From: an uncultured Treponema sp.
GTDB lineage: Bacteria; Spirochaetota; Spirochaetia; Treponematales; Treponemataceae
DNA: 64,000 nucleotides
Direction of reading: 5' to 3'
Assembly (NCBI GenBank): GCA_949299755.1
Contig: CASGBA010000001.1
Coordinates: 186,001-250,000 of the forward strand
Both the position numbers and the translations under genes were made by a program. The notes under the pieces are model-generated. The model ran no database searches. It was not told the DNA's origin and saw nothing but the letters and a program-made list of their open reading frames with translations. Every line of letters begins with the position of its first letter. Positions within the stretch are counted from its first letter, which is position 1. Positions 53,480 to 61,207 of the stretch are shown here, in pieces.

Positions 53480-54196
53480 GTGATAAAAAAGAAATCGGTT
53501 CCCGCGGCCTTCATATTAAAAAAAGCGGTTTTTTTCATGTTTCTCATTCCGGTATTTTTTTCCGGACTTTCAGCCCAGGAAAGGAAAAAAGAAGACATTG
53601 TTTTTTCCGCCGATTCAATGAGTGGTGCAGCCGGTAAAAAAAACGCTTCCGCAATTTTAAAAGGCAATGCGAAGGTAACCATAGGAAAACTTGTAATTAA
53701 AAGCGACTCCATGGAAATTTCCGGGGAAGATTACCGTTATGTAAATGCCACTGGAGAAGTTACGGGGGAAGACGCGGAGAGGGGATTTTCTTTTTCAGCT
53801 TCCAGTATGAATTATGACAGGGAAAAAGAGATTTCGGTTTTCCACGGGCCCCTGTCTTTCAGTGATACGGAAAACGGGGTTGAAATTTCGGCCGGAATGC
53901 TTTCATATGACAGAAACTCTGAAACTATCTTTATTCAAATTGATGTGGTCCTGAAAAAAGATGATATGGTTTGTTCCGCGGCCTTTGCCCTGTACCGAAG
54001 GGACCAGTCACTGTTGGAACTATCCGGAATGCCTTCGGTGGTGAATGATGATAACGAATTCCAGGCGGATAGAATTTTTGTAAACCTTGATACGGAACGC
54101 ATAACCCTGGACGGATCCGTAAGCGGAAACATAAAGGATTCCGTAAAAAAAGAAAAGGAAGGGACTTCCACTGAAACAGAGGATGTCTCCAGATAA
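53480..54196 (+). CDS. lptA: LptA/OstA-like periplasmic protein
   Basis: A 238-residue protein with a signal peptide (ends GLSAQ, about residue 32) and the OstA/LptA beta-strand pattern (IVFSADSMSGAAGKKNASAI, KGNAKVTIGKLVIKSDSMEI, GEVTGEDAERGFSFSASSM). It carries lipid across the periplasm from LptC to the outer membrane. It starts with GTG after AGGACAGGAAAACAA. Longer than E. coli LptA (185 residues) with a Lys/Glu-rich tail. Confidence 0.8.
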   Translation: MIKKKSVPAAFILKKAVFFMFLIPVFFSGLSAQERKKEDIVFSADSMSGAAGKKNASAILKGNAKVTIGKLVIKSDSMEISGEDYRYVNATGEVTGEDAERGFSFSASSMNYDREKEISVFHGPLSFSDTENGVEISAGMLSYDRNSETIFIQIDVVLKKDDMVCSAAFALYRRDQSLLELSGMPSVVNDDNEFQADRIFVNLDTERITLDGSVSGNIKDSVKKEKEGTSTETEDVSR

Positions 54197-54220
54197 AACA
54201 GTCGATTATGGAAATTTTAT

Positions 54221-55042
54221 ATGCTTAAAATCGGGAAATTCACAATACCAATACCTGAAAAATTCACGGCAAAAGAGCTCCGGTCTTCCCCGGAGGAGGA
54301 AGTTAAACGGGACGGCCCCCATATCCTTACCATTGATTGTGTAAACAAATATTTCCGGAAAAAACACGCGGTAAGGGATGTCTCCTTTTCTTTTTCTTCC
54401 GGTGAAATAATGGGCTTGCTCGGCCCCAACGGCGCAGGGAAAACCACAATTTTCTATATTGTTGTCGGATTCCTGAAACCTAATTCCGGGGATGTGCTCC
54501 TTAACGGAAAATCTGTCACAAAGTTGCCCATGTACAAACGGGCACGGGCGGGTATTTCATATCTCGCCCAGGAAGCATCGGTTTTCCGGAAAATGACGGT
54601 GGAAGACAACATAATGTCTGTGCTGGAAACCAGGAATGACCTTACTCCCGCCGGCAGGAAACAAACACTGGAACAACTCATGGAAGAATTCGGTATTTCA
54701 AATGTGGCAAAACAACAGGCTTATACTCTTTCCGGGGGAGAAAGACGCAGGACGGAAATAGCCCGTTCCCTGGCCATAGAACCCCTCTTCCTGCTGTTGG
54801 ACGAACCCTTTGCGGGGATTGACCCGATAGCCGTACACGATATAAAACAAATTGTCAGGCGTCTTGCCTCAAAGAACATAGGAATTTTAATAACAGACCA
54901 CAATGTCCGGGATACGCTGGAAATCACCGACAGGGCGTGTATCATCAACAGAGGTGAAATTGTGGAGGAAGGTTCCAAGGACATTATCCTGGAATCGGAT
55001 GTGGCCCGGAAAGTTTATCTCGGTGAAGAATTCAGAATGTAG
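54221..55042 (+). CDS. lptB: LPS-export ABC ATPase LptB
   Basis: A 273-residue ABC ATPase. Walker A GPNGAGKTT, signature LSGGERRRTEIARSLA, Walker B LLLDEPFAGIDP, with the LptB-specific YLAQEASVFRKMTVEDNI. An extra N-terminal segment of about 32 residues (KFTAKELRSSPEEEVKRDG) precedes the usual start. It powers the lipid extraction by the LptFG permease, which is not in the window. Confidence 0.93.
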   Translation: MLKIGKFTIPIPEKFTAKELRSSPEEEVKRDGPHILTIDCVNKYFRKKHAVRDVSFSFSSGEIMGLLGPNGAGKTTIFYIVVGFLKPNSGDVLLNGKSVTKLPMYKRARAGISYLAQEASVFRKMTVEDNIMSVLETRNDLTPAGRKQTLEQLMEEFGISNVAKQQAYTLSGGERRRTEIARSLAIEPLFLLLDEPFAGIDPIAVHDIKQIVRRLASKNIGILITDHNVRDTLEITDRACIINRGEIVEEGSKDIILESDVARKVYLGEEFRM

Positions 55043-55057
55043 GAGCAGGAGATTAAA

Positions 55058-56140
55058 ATGAAAATACTTGTCGCCGCCGGAGGGTTAAGCCCGGAAAGGG
55101 ATGTTTCCCTTACATCAGGAACCTTGATAGCCAACGCCTTGATGGAGAACGGGCATTCCGTTGCCTTTGCCGACATATATGAAGGGATTCCTGAAGAAAG
55201 CCTGGGGAAAGGTCCGGACGGGATTTATTTTAACAAAGAAAGCGGAAAACATTTTTCATACAAGGTTCCAGGGACTGAACCGGACATAGAGGCAATAATC
55301 CGGGCCAATGGGAACCGCCGTGACCAGGTAGGCCCCGGCTTTCTGGAGCTGTGCAAAAGCGCCGACACGGTTTTTGTGGCCCTCCACGGCGGCATAGGCG
55401 AAAACGGCGTTTTCCAAGCCCTGCTGGAAACCTACGGGATAAAGCACACCGGTTCCGGCAGCGAAGGCTGTTCCCTTTCCATGGACAAATCCATAGCGAA
55501 AACCATTGCAGCCGCGGCAGGAATAAAAACCCCCGCTTGGGAATACTTTCCCCAGGAGATTCCTGTGGAAGAAGTTGTCACAAAGACGGAACAAAAGATA
55601 GGCTTCCCATGTGTCATAAAACCTTGCGGTTGCGGCTCAAGCATAGGAGTCACCATTGCGGCCGGAAAAACGGAGGCGGAAGAGGCTGTGGAAAAAGCAC
55701 GCCAATATGGTACCGCTTGTATGGCGGAAAAACTGATACGGGGAAGGGAATTCAGCTGCGGCGTTCTTGAAGAAGAAAGCCCGGACGGAGAGCGGATAAT
55801 AACAGCCCTTCCTCCGGTGGAAATAATCCCCAAAAGCGGCTTTTACGGTTACGCGGATAAATACCAGGCGGGCTTAACCCGGGAAATTTGCCCTGCGGAA
55901 ATTCCCCCTGAATACACAGAAAAACTGCAAAAAGCCGCGGCCACTGCCCACAAGGTTTTAAGGTTAAAAACCTATTCCCGCAGCGATTTTATACTGGACA
56001 AAAACGGGAATCCCTGGTGGCTGGAAATAAATTCCCTTCCGGGGATGACCCCCACAAGCCTTGTCCCCCAGGAAGCCGCAGCCATAGGAATAAACTACAA
56101 CGAATTGTGTGAAAGAATTATTAAGGCCTCCCTCCGGTAA
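55058..56140 (+). CDS. ddl: D-alanine--D-alanine ligase
   Basis: A 360-residue ATP-grasp ligase of peptidoglycan synthesis. N-terminal ILVAAGGLSPERDVSLTSG, ATP-grasp core FPCVIKPCGCGSSIGVTI and the metal/substrate end EINSLPGMTPTSLVPQEAAA. AGGAGCAGGAG before the ATG. An insertion around residues 60-85 (GKHFSYKVPGTEPDIEAIIR). Transcribed with lptB, 15 bases apart. Confidence 0.93.
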   Translation: MKILVAAGGLSPERDVSLTSGTLIANALMENGHSVAFADIYEGIPEESLGKGPDGIYFNKESGKHFSYKVPGTEPDIEAIIRANGNRRDQVGPGFLELCKSADTVFVALHGGIGENGVFQALLETYGIKHTGSGSEGCSLSMDKSIAKTIAAAAGIKTPAWEYFPQEIPVEEVVTKTEQKIGFPCVIKPCGCGSSIGVTIAAGKTEAEEAVEKARQYGTACMAEKLIRGREFSCGVLEEESPDGERIITALPPVEIIPKSGFYGYADKYQAGLTREICPAEIPPEYTEKLQKAAATAHKVLRLKTYSRSDFILDKNGNPWWLEINSLPGMTPTSLVPQEAAAIGINYNELCERIIKASLR

Positions 56141-56236
56141 TGATAAAATTTGAGTTTTTTTCATCTCCCCCGGTTCCTGAAAACAGAATGTTTTTCAGGT
56201 GGTTTCAGGAATTTACATGTGAAAATTGACATTTTC

Positions 56237-56265
56237 TTGACAATTAACTTCTTTCCTATTACATT
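56237..56265 (+). promoter_or_regulatory. rny promoter
   Basis: -35 TTGACA (56237-56242), 17-base spacer and -10 TACATT (56260-56265), with a leader of about 35 bases and AAAGGGG before the ATG. A hairpin (CCTGAAAA 56176-56183, TTTTCAGG 56192-56199) upstream may end ddl transcription but lacks a T run. Confidence 0.6.
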
Positions 56266-56306
56266 GAAGATGACAGCGTTTAAGCTTTTAAATAAAGGGG
56301 TTTGCT

Positions 56307-57836
56307 ATGAACATGATTCTGTACATCATACTCCCCGCTGCCGGATTGATTCTTGGATGGTCTATTCGCTGGCTGTATGCCAGATTTCAGTTGTCTGCGT
56401 CAGAACAAAGAGCTAAAAGGGTCTTGGAAGATGCAGTTAAGGAAGCAGAAGCACAAAAGAAGGAAATTCTTTTAGAAGCAAAAGAACAGCTAATTCGGGA
56501 AAGAAATCAGCAGGAACGGGAAAACCGGGAACGTCGTAATGAATTACAGCGTTACGAACGTAGACTCACTCAAAAAGAAGAGACCTTGGACCGCCGGGTT
56601 GAAGGTTTGAATAAACAGGAAAAAGCCATAGGCGAACAGGAGAAGGTTCTTGCTGAACGGGAACAGTTTCTCGAAGGAGAAGAGCTGAGATACAGGCAGG
56701 AACTGGAGCGAATTTCAGAGCTTTCAGCTGAGGAAGCTAAGAATTTAATCATCAAAGATTTGGAAAATGACGCCCGTCACGATGCGCAGGTAATCCTCAA
56801 CAAAATTGAACAGGAGGCCCAGCTTTCATCAGAAAAAAAAGCCCGGGAAATCCTTGTTTCCACAATCCAGAGAATTGCCACGGAAACAACCGGTGATGTG
56901 ACGGTCGCCACAGTCAGTCTCCCCAGCGATGAAATGAAGGGCCGTATAATCGGACGCGAAGGCCGGAATATCAGAACATTGGAAACAATGACAGGCGTGG
57001 ATATCATTATCGATGATACGCCGGAAGCTGTTGTCATTTCCTGCTTTGACCCGGTCCGGAAGGAAATAGCCAAACTTTCCCTCGAAAGACTTGTCCTTGA
57101 CGGACGCATTCATCCTGCAAGGATTGAAGAAATCGTACAAAAAGTGACCAGGGAAATCAACCAGAAAATTTACGAGGAGGGGGAACAAGTCCTTTTCGAA
57201 CTGGGAATCCATAACATGAGCCAGGACGGTGTAAGGGCGTTGGGCCGGCTGTTTTTCCGGACAAGCTATGGACAGAATGTCCTTACCCATTCAAAAGAAG
57301 TGGCCATGATAGCCAGTATGCTGGCGGCGGAAGTAGGCGCAAACAGGGAAATAGCAAAACGCGCCGCACTTCTTCATGATATCGGCAAGGGTGTGGAAAA
57401 TGATTCGGATCAGAACCATGCGGAAGCCGGCATGGAAATAGTCCGAAAAATGAATGAAGATCCCAAGGTGATAAACGCGGTTGGCGCCCACCATAACGAT
57501 ATCGAAGCCACAAGCATTGAGGCTGTGATTGTACAGATTGCGGATGCCATTTCCGCGGCACGACCCGGAGCCAGACGTGAGACCCTGGACAACTACGTCA
57601 AACGGCTGGAAAACCTGGAACAAATCGCCGAACAATTTGACGGGGTTGAAAAAGCTTATGCCATCCAGGCAGGCCGGGAACTGAGGGTAATCGTGGACAG
57701 CGATAAAATCCCTGATGCGAACGTTAAAAATCTGAGCAGAGATATTGCGAAAAAAATTGAATCGGATCTCCGCTATCCTGGAAGAATTCGTGTCACCTTA
57801 ATCCGGGAAACCAGGATTGTGGAATACGCCCGCTAA
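56307..57836 (+). CDS. rny: Ribonuclease Y
   Basis: A 509-residue endoribonuclease of mRNA turnover. It has an N-terminal membrane anchor (MILYIILPAAGLILGWSIRW), a long coiled coil (residues 30-160), a KH domain (GRIIGREGRNIRTLETMTGV) and an HD domain (ALLHDIGKGVENDSDQNHAE). Length and order match the family. In Bacillus the neighbour is ymdB; here the only YmdB homologue is the degenerate copy 6 kb away. Confidence 0.96.
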   Translation: MNMILYIILPAAGLILGWSIRWLYARFQLSASEQRAKRVLEDAVKEAEAQKKEILLEAKEQLIRERNQQERENRERRNELQRYERRLTQKEETLDRRVEGLNKQEKAIGEQEKVLAEREQFLEGEELRYRQELERISELSAEEAKNLIIKDLENDARHDAQVILNKIEQEAQLSSEKKAREILVSTIQRIATETTGDVTVATVSLPSDEMKGRIIGREGRNIRTLETMTGVDIIIDDTPEAVVISCFDPVRKEIAKLSLERLVLDGRIHPARIEEIVQKVTREINQKIYEEGEQVLFELGIHNMSQDGVRALGRLFFRTSYGQNVLTHSKEVAMIASMLAAEVGANREIAKRAALLHDIGKGVENDSDQNHAEAGMEIVRKMNEDPKVINAVGAHHNDIEATSIEAVIVQIADAISAARPGARRETLDNYVKRLENLEQIAEQFDGVEKAYAIQAGRELRVIVDSDKIPDANVKNLSRDIAKKIESDLRYPGRIRVTLIRETRIVEYAR

Positions 57837-57866
57837 AACCGAATTACACAGGGTTTAATTTATATT

Positions 57867-57896
57867 GAAAAAGCAGCCTTTCCAGGTTGCTTTTTC
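57867..57896 (+). terminator. Terminator of rny
   Basis: GAAAAAGCAGCCT (57867-57879) pairs with AGGTTGCTTTTTC (57884-57896) around TTCC, with the T run within the 3' arm. Confidence 0.75.
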
Positions 57897-57931
57897 ACAT
57901 TTTAAATAAATATTTGACGGTGATTGAACTG

Positions 57932-58222
57932 AAAAAAAGAGCCGGCTTAAAGCCGGCCGTTACAGATCCTTGTGACTACCCGAGTCATGCAGGTGTATAT
58001 AAACCATACCGCACGGATCACTTCATGTTTATACCGCCTATGCGGTTTATTGTCTGGTTAAACTGCCCTCCCCGGGGCTTTCCTTTCAGGCGGATTTTCC
58101 ATAGTCTCCTCCTCGATTCAGAAAGGAACAAATAAAGGTTCATCCTTTATTCCCAAACCGGATTTTCCGATTCTACCCTAACAGCGGACTCTCATCAGCC
58201 GCCTTTTATTCCCTCTCTTTCT
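57932..58222 (-). ncRNA. Candidate structured small RNA, about 290 nt, unknown class
   Basis: The interval 57900-58340 holds no convincing protein gene but has complete transcription signals on the minus strand. It contains a promoter (58256-58229) with an A-tract UP-like element upstream, and an intrinsic terminator (GCCGGC-TTTAA-GCCGGC then CTCTTTTTTT, 57957-57932). Between are several hairpins: AATCGGA/TCCGGTT, GGAATAAAGG/CCTTTATT..TTCC, ACCGC/GCGGT (58046-58033) and TGACT/AGTCA. A 14-codon ORF with GAGGAGGAG (58102-58058) lies inside. It does not match 6S, tmRNA, RNase P, SRP or riboswitch signatures I know. Confidence 0.6.
58058..58102 (-). CDS. 14-codon micro-ORF within the candidate small RNA
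   Basis: ATG at 58102 preceded by GAGGAGGAGACT, a very strong ribosome site. It encodes MENPPERKAPGRAV. It could be a regulatory peptide or show the RNA is dual-function; it may equally be chance. Confidence 0.3.
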   Translation of the reverse strand: MENPPERKAPGRAV

Positions 58223-58228
58223 AATTTA

Positions 58229-58256
58229 ATGATACCACAGTTTACGGATAATGCAA
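58229..58256 (-). promoter_or_regulatory. Promoter of the candidate small RNA with A-tract UP element
   Basis: Minus strand -35 TTGCAT (58256-58251), 16-base spacer and -10 TATCAT (58234-58229). Immediately upstream are two runs of nine A residues split by one T (58280-58258), a typical UP element, implying a strong promoter. Confidence 0.65.
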
Positions 58257-58290
58257 GCTTTTTTTTTATTTTTTTTTAATTCATAATAAA

Positions 58291-58308
58291 TTTACATGTT
58301 TATGTAAA
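58291..58308. promoter_or_regulatory. 18-bp palindrome, possible ARG box
   Basis: TTTACAT-GTTT-ATGTAAA, arms perfectly inverted. Length and spacing resemble an 18-bp ArgR/AhrC operator (two mismatches to the common AAT/ATT core). It lies between the argR promoter and the small RNA promoter, so an ArgR hexamer could control both (inference). Confidence 0.5.
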
Positions 58309-58339
58309 TCAAACGAACAAAGACAAAAATGCCTCTATC

Positions 58340-58367
58340 TTGACAATTCCCGGCTTTCATTCATAAT
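58340..58367 (+). promoter_or_regulatory. argR promoter
   Basis: -35 TTGACA (58340-58345), 16-base spacer and -10 CATAAT (58362-58367). A leader of about 23 bases with AGGTGGG follows. Confidence 0.55.
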
Positions 58368-58396
58368 TGAAGTATACCATTACAGGTGGGATAAAA

Positions 58397-58870
58397 GTGA
58401 AAGAACGGTTGTCGCGCCTTCAGGCTATAAAAAAAATTATAAAAACAAGCAGAATCAGTTCCCACGAATCCCTGCTGGAAAAACTCCAGGAGGAAGGCTT
58501 TCCTGTTACATTGACAACCTTATCCCGGGATTTGAAGCTTTTGAAGGTCGGACGGATTCCTGACAACAACGGAACATATACTTACATCCTCCCTAACGAA
58601 GAAACAACCCAAACGGCGGCTTATTCTTTTTCCCAGGATTTTGCCCGGGGATGCGCCGGAATAGCCTGCTCAGGAAACATGCTGGTTATAAAAACCTATT
58701 CAGGATATTCCGATATCGTGGCCCATGCCTTGGACAAAATGAATTTTGATGAAATCCTGGGCACAATTTCCGGAAGGGATAACTGTGTTTTTGCCTGCCT
58801 GAAAGAAGGTGTTCACGGGAAAAAATTCATTTCGGTTTTAAAAGGGAAAATCCCTGACCTGGACATTTAA
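58397..58870 (+). CDS. argR: Arginine repressor family regulator
   Basis: About 157 residues from the GTG at 58397 (AGGTGGG upstream). N-terminal winged helix (RLQAIKKIIKTSRISSHESL, VTLTTLSRDLKLLKV) and C-terminal arginine-binding hexamer domain with DNCVFACLKEGVHGKKF in place of the usual GDDT. The changed ligand loop (GRDN for GDDT) means arginine sensing should not be assumed. A palindrome upstream suggests autoregulation. Confidence 0.88.
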   Translation: MKERLSRLQAIKKIIKTSRISSHESLLEKLQEEGFPVTLTTLSRDLKLLKVGRIPDNNGTYTYILPNEETTQTAAYSFSQDFARGCAGIACSGNMLVIKTYSGYSDIVAHALDKMNFDEILGTISGRDNCVFACLKEGVHGKKFISVLKGKIPDLDI

Positions 58871-58921
58871 AACCCCGGGACAACCGGGAAATTTTATATT
58901 TTATTTTGCAAGGAGAAAAAA

Positions 58922-60493
58922 ATGGTTTCATGGAGAAATCTGGACACGCTTGAAGCTTACAAAAAGCTTTTAACCTTGAAAGATTCAGTCAGTTTAAGAG
59001 ATGTTTTGAATGGAGCCAGGATCGCTGAATATTCAGTTCCAATGGCGGCAGGCTTGACGTACAATTATGCGGCAAAAAAAGTTGACAAGAGGGTTTTGCA
59101 AATCCTGCAGGAACTGGCCGATGAACAGGGGCTGATTGAAAAGTACAAAGCCCTGTTGAACGGCGAAATAATCAATACGGGAGAAAACCGTAAGGTCTTG
59201 CATCATCTTGCCCGGGGCCAACAAGCCGGAGATGTGGTCTATAACGGAAAAAATATGCGTGGCTTTTATGAAGAACAGCGCCTTAAAATAGCGGATTTTG
59301 CGGCCAAGGTTCATTCCGGGGAAATAAAAGGAAGCACCGGAAAGAAATTCACGGCGGTAACCCAGATTGGCATCGGAGGTTCCGACCTGGGGCCCAGGGC
59401 CATATACCTTGCCCTGGAAAAATGGGCGGAAAAAAACAACAAGAAAAAAATGGACGCCCATTTCATTTCAAATGTGGATCCAGATGATGCCGCCGGTGTT
59501 GTTTCTTCCCTCAACCTGGAAGAAACACTTTTCATCCTTGTTTCAAAAAGCGGTGTAACCCAGGAAACCCTTGCGAACGAGCTTTTCGTAAAATCCTTCC
59601 TGAAAAAAGCGGGCTTGAATCCTTCAAAACACATGATTGCGGTTACAAGCGAAACAAGCCCCCTTGCCGGGAATCCGGAATATCTGGCATCCTTTTACAT
59701 GGACGACTTTATCGGGGGACGTTTTTCCTCTTCTTCCGCTGTGGGCGGAGCGGTGATTTCCCTGGCATTCGGACCGGAGGTCTTTGAATGCTTCCTATCC
59801 GGAGCCGCCGAAGCAGATAAAACCGCCTTGGAGCAGAACATCCTGAAAAACCCTGCGCTTCTTGACGCGTTAATCGGTGTGTATGAAAGGAATGTTCTGA
59901 ATCTGCCGGCTACAGCGGTACTACCCTACAGCCAGGCTTTAAACCGTTTTCCAGCCCATCTCCAGCAGGCGGACATGGAATCAAACGGTAAACAGGTAAA
60001 CAGGAACGGCGAACCCCTGTCCTATGCTACAGGGCCGGTAGTGTTCGGGGAACCGGGGACAAACGGCCAGCATTCCTTCTACCAGCTTTTGCACCAGGGA
60101 ACAGACATTGTGCCCCTCCAGTTTATCGGTTTTACCGAGAACCAAACCGGCGAAGATGTGACCGTGGACGGCTCCACAAGCCAGATGAAGCTTTGCGCGA
60201 ATCTGGCGGCACAGATTGTGGCGTTTGCCAAGGGGAAGGATGACGAAAATCCGAACAAACGGTTCCCCGGCGAAAGACCGTCCAGCTTGATTTACGGTAA
60301 AAAGCTGACTCCCAATTCACTGGGGGCATTGCTTTCGCATTTTGAAAACAAGATAATGTTCCAGGGTTTTACATGGAATGTGAATAGTTTTGACCAGGAA
60401 GGAGTTCAACTAGGTAAAAAACTGACGAAGGAAGTCCTCTCCGGGAAAATGGACGAAACCCTTTCGTCCTACGCAAAACTCCTCGGAATTTGA
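58922..60493 (+). CDS. pgi: Glucose-6-phosphate isomerase
   Basis: A 523-residue glycolytic isomerase. It has IGIGGSDLGPRAIYLAL, SKSGVTQETLANE, DDFIGGRFSSSSAVG and ESNGKQVNRNGEPL with GTNGQHSFYQLLHQGTD, the full set of active-site regions. AAGGAG before the ATG. Two terminators follow. Transcribed alone or with argR; a weak CCCGG/CCGGG hairpin lies between them. Confidence 0.97.
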   Translation: MVSWRNLDTLEAYKKLLTLKDSVSLRDVLNGARIAEYSVPMAAGLTYNYAAKKVDKRVLQILQELADEQGLIEKYKALLNGEIINTGENRKVLHHLARGQQAGDVVYNGKNMRGFYEEQRLKIADFAAKVHSGEIKGSTGKKFTAVTQIGIGGSDLGPRAIYLALEKWAEKNNKKKMDAHFISNVDPDDAAGVVSSLNLEETLFILVSKSGVTQETLANELFVKSFLKKAGLNPSKHMIAVTSETSPLAGNPEYLASFYMDDFIGGRFSSSSAVGGAVISLAFGPEVFECFLSGAAEADKTALEQNILKNPALLDALIGVYERNVLNLPATAVLPYSQALNRFPAHLQQADMESNGKQVNRNGEPLSYATGPVVFGEPGTNGQHSFYQLLHQGTDIVPLQFIGFTENQTGEDVTVDGSTSQMKLCANLAAQIVAFAKGKDDENPNKRFPGERPSSLIYGKKLTPNSLGALLSHFENKIMFQGFTWNVNSFDQEGVQLGKKLTKEVLSGKMDETLSSYAKLLGI

Positions 60494-60509
60494 CAACGAG
60501 CATACATAT

Positions 60510-60542
60510 CGCAGCCAGGCTACGGTACATCCCATGGCTGCG
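60510..60542 (+). terminator. First hairpin after pgi
   Basis: CGCAGCCA (60510-60517) pairs with TGGCTGCG (60535-60542). It lacks a good T run and may be a stabilising 3' structure. Confidence 0.5.
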
Positions 60543-60556
60543 GTTTGTCACGGGAA

Positions 60557-60586
60557 ACGGACGGTTTTTGCACCGTCCGTTTTTTA
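60557..60586. terminator. Bidirectional terminator between pgi and mntP
   Basis: ACGGACGGT (60557-60565), loop TTTTGC, ACCGTCCGT (60572-60580), then TTTTTT. It serves pgi on the plus strand and lies at the end of the convergent mntP gene. Confidence 0.85.
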
Positions 60587-61207
60587 TTCAGCCAGCAGAT
60601 GACTTATAAGAATCCTTACACCCAAAAGCACCAGCACAAAACCGCCGGCAAGCTGGGCGTATTTACCGAAAAAGGCGCCGGCTTTCTTCCCGGCGAAAAA
60701 ACCGAAGGAACACACAACGAAGGTAACCAAGCCTATAATCAATGAGGGAATAAATATCGGTTCATTCATTGAGGCATAAACAATACCGATTGTGAGGGCA
60801 TCTATACTTGTAGCCACCGCCAGGGCAAAAAGGTTTTTCATGGATTCCAGGCCTGAAGCAACCTGACAAGAAGATGTCATCTCTTTTACGTCATCATCCG
60901 AACCATCGTGAAACACTGCGGCTTTTTTTTCCTCCCTCATTTCGGACAAAGTTTGGAATATGGTTTTGCCGCCGACAAAGGCAAGCAGAAAAAAAGCCAG
61001 CCAGTGGTCAAACACGGAGGCGTATTTTATAAAAAAGGAAGAACCGAACCAACCCAACATGGGCATGGCGAATTGAAAAAAACCGAAGGTAAAAGCAGCC
61101 CGAAACATGGTTCCCGGCTTTAAAGCTGCGGAACAAGCGGCGGCTGATACGGAAACTGCCAGAGCATCCATGGACAGGGAGAGGGCAACCAAAAGGGTCT
61201 GTACCAT
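60584..61207 (-). CDS. mntP: Manganese efflux pump MntP
   Basis: A 207-residue inner-membrane protein with about six membrane segments. The conserved acidic sites are SLSMDALAVSVSAA near the N-terminus and VATSIDALTIGIVYA in the second half. MntP exports excess Mn2+. A Glu/Asp/Lys-rich loop lies in the middle (about residues 85-110). Its ATG overlaps the purB TGA by one base. No manganese riboswitch is visible because it shares the purB transcript. Confidence 0.9.
   Translation of the reverse strand: MVQTLLVALSLSMDALAVSVSAAACSAALKPGTMFRAAFTFGFFQFAMPMLGWFGSSFFIKYASVFDHWLAFFLLAFVGGKTIFQTLSEMREEKKAAVFHDGSDDDVKEMTSSCQVASGLESMKNLFALAVATSIDALTIGIVYASMNEPIFIPSLIIGLVTFVVCSFGFFAGKKAGAFFGKYAQLAGGFVLVLLGVRILISHLLAE

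Noticed and set aside
56176-56199. Hairpin after ddl as a strong terminator
   Set aside because: Eight-bp stem but no T run following, so only noted as weak.
57887-58135. Plus-strand 82-codon ORF over the candidate small RNA
   Set aside because: No ribosome site, composition unlike neighbours, and it lies antisense to clear transcription signals and hairpins.
58150-58200. CUGAUGAG...GAA resembling a hammerhead ribozyme core
   Set aside because: The required stem II between the two core strings does not pair, so the match is chance.
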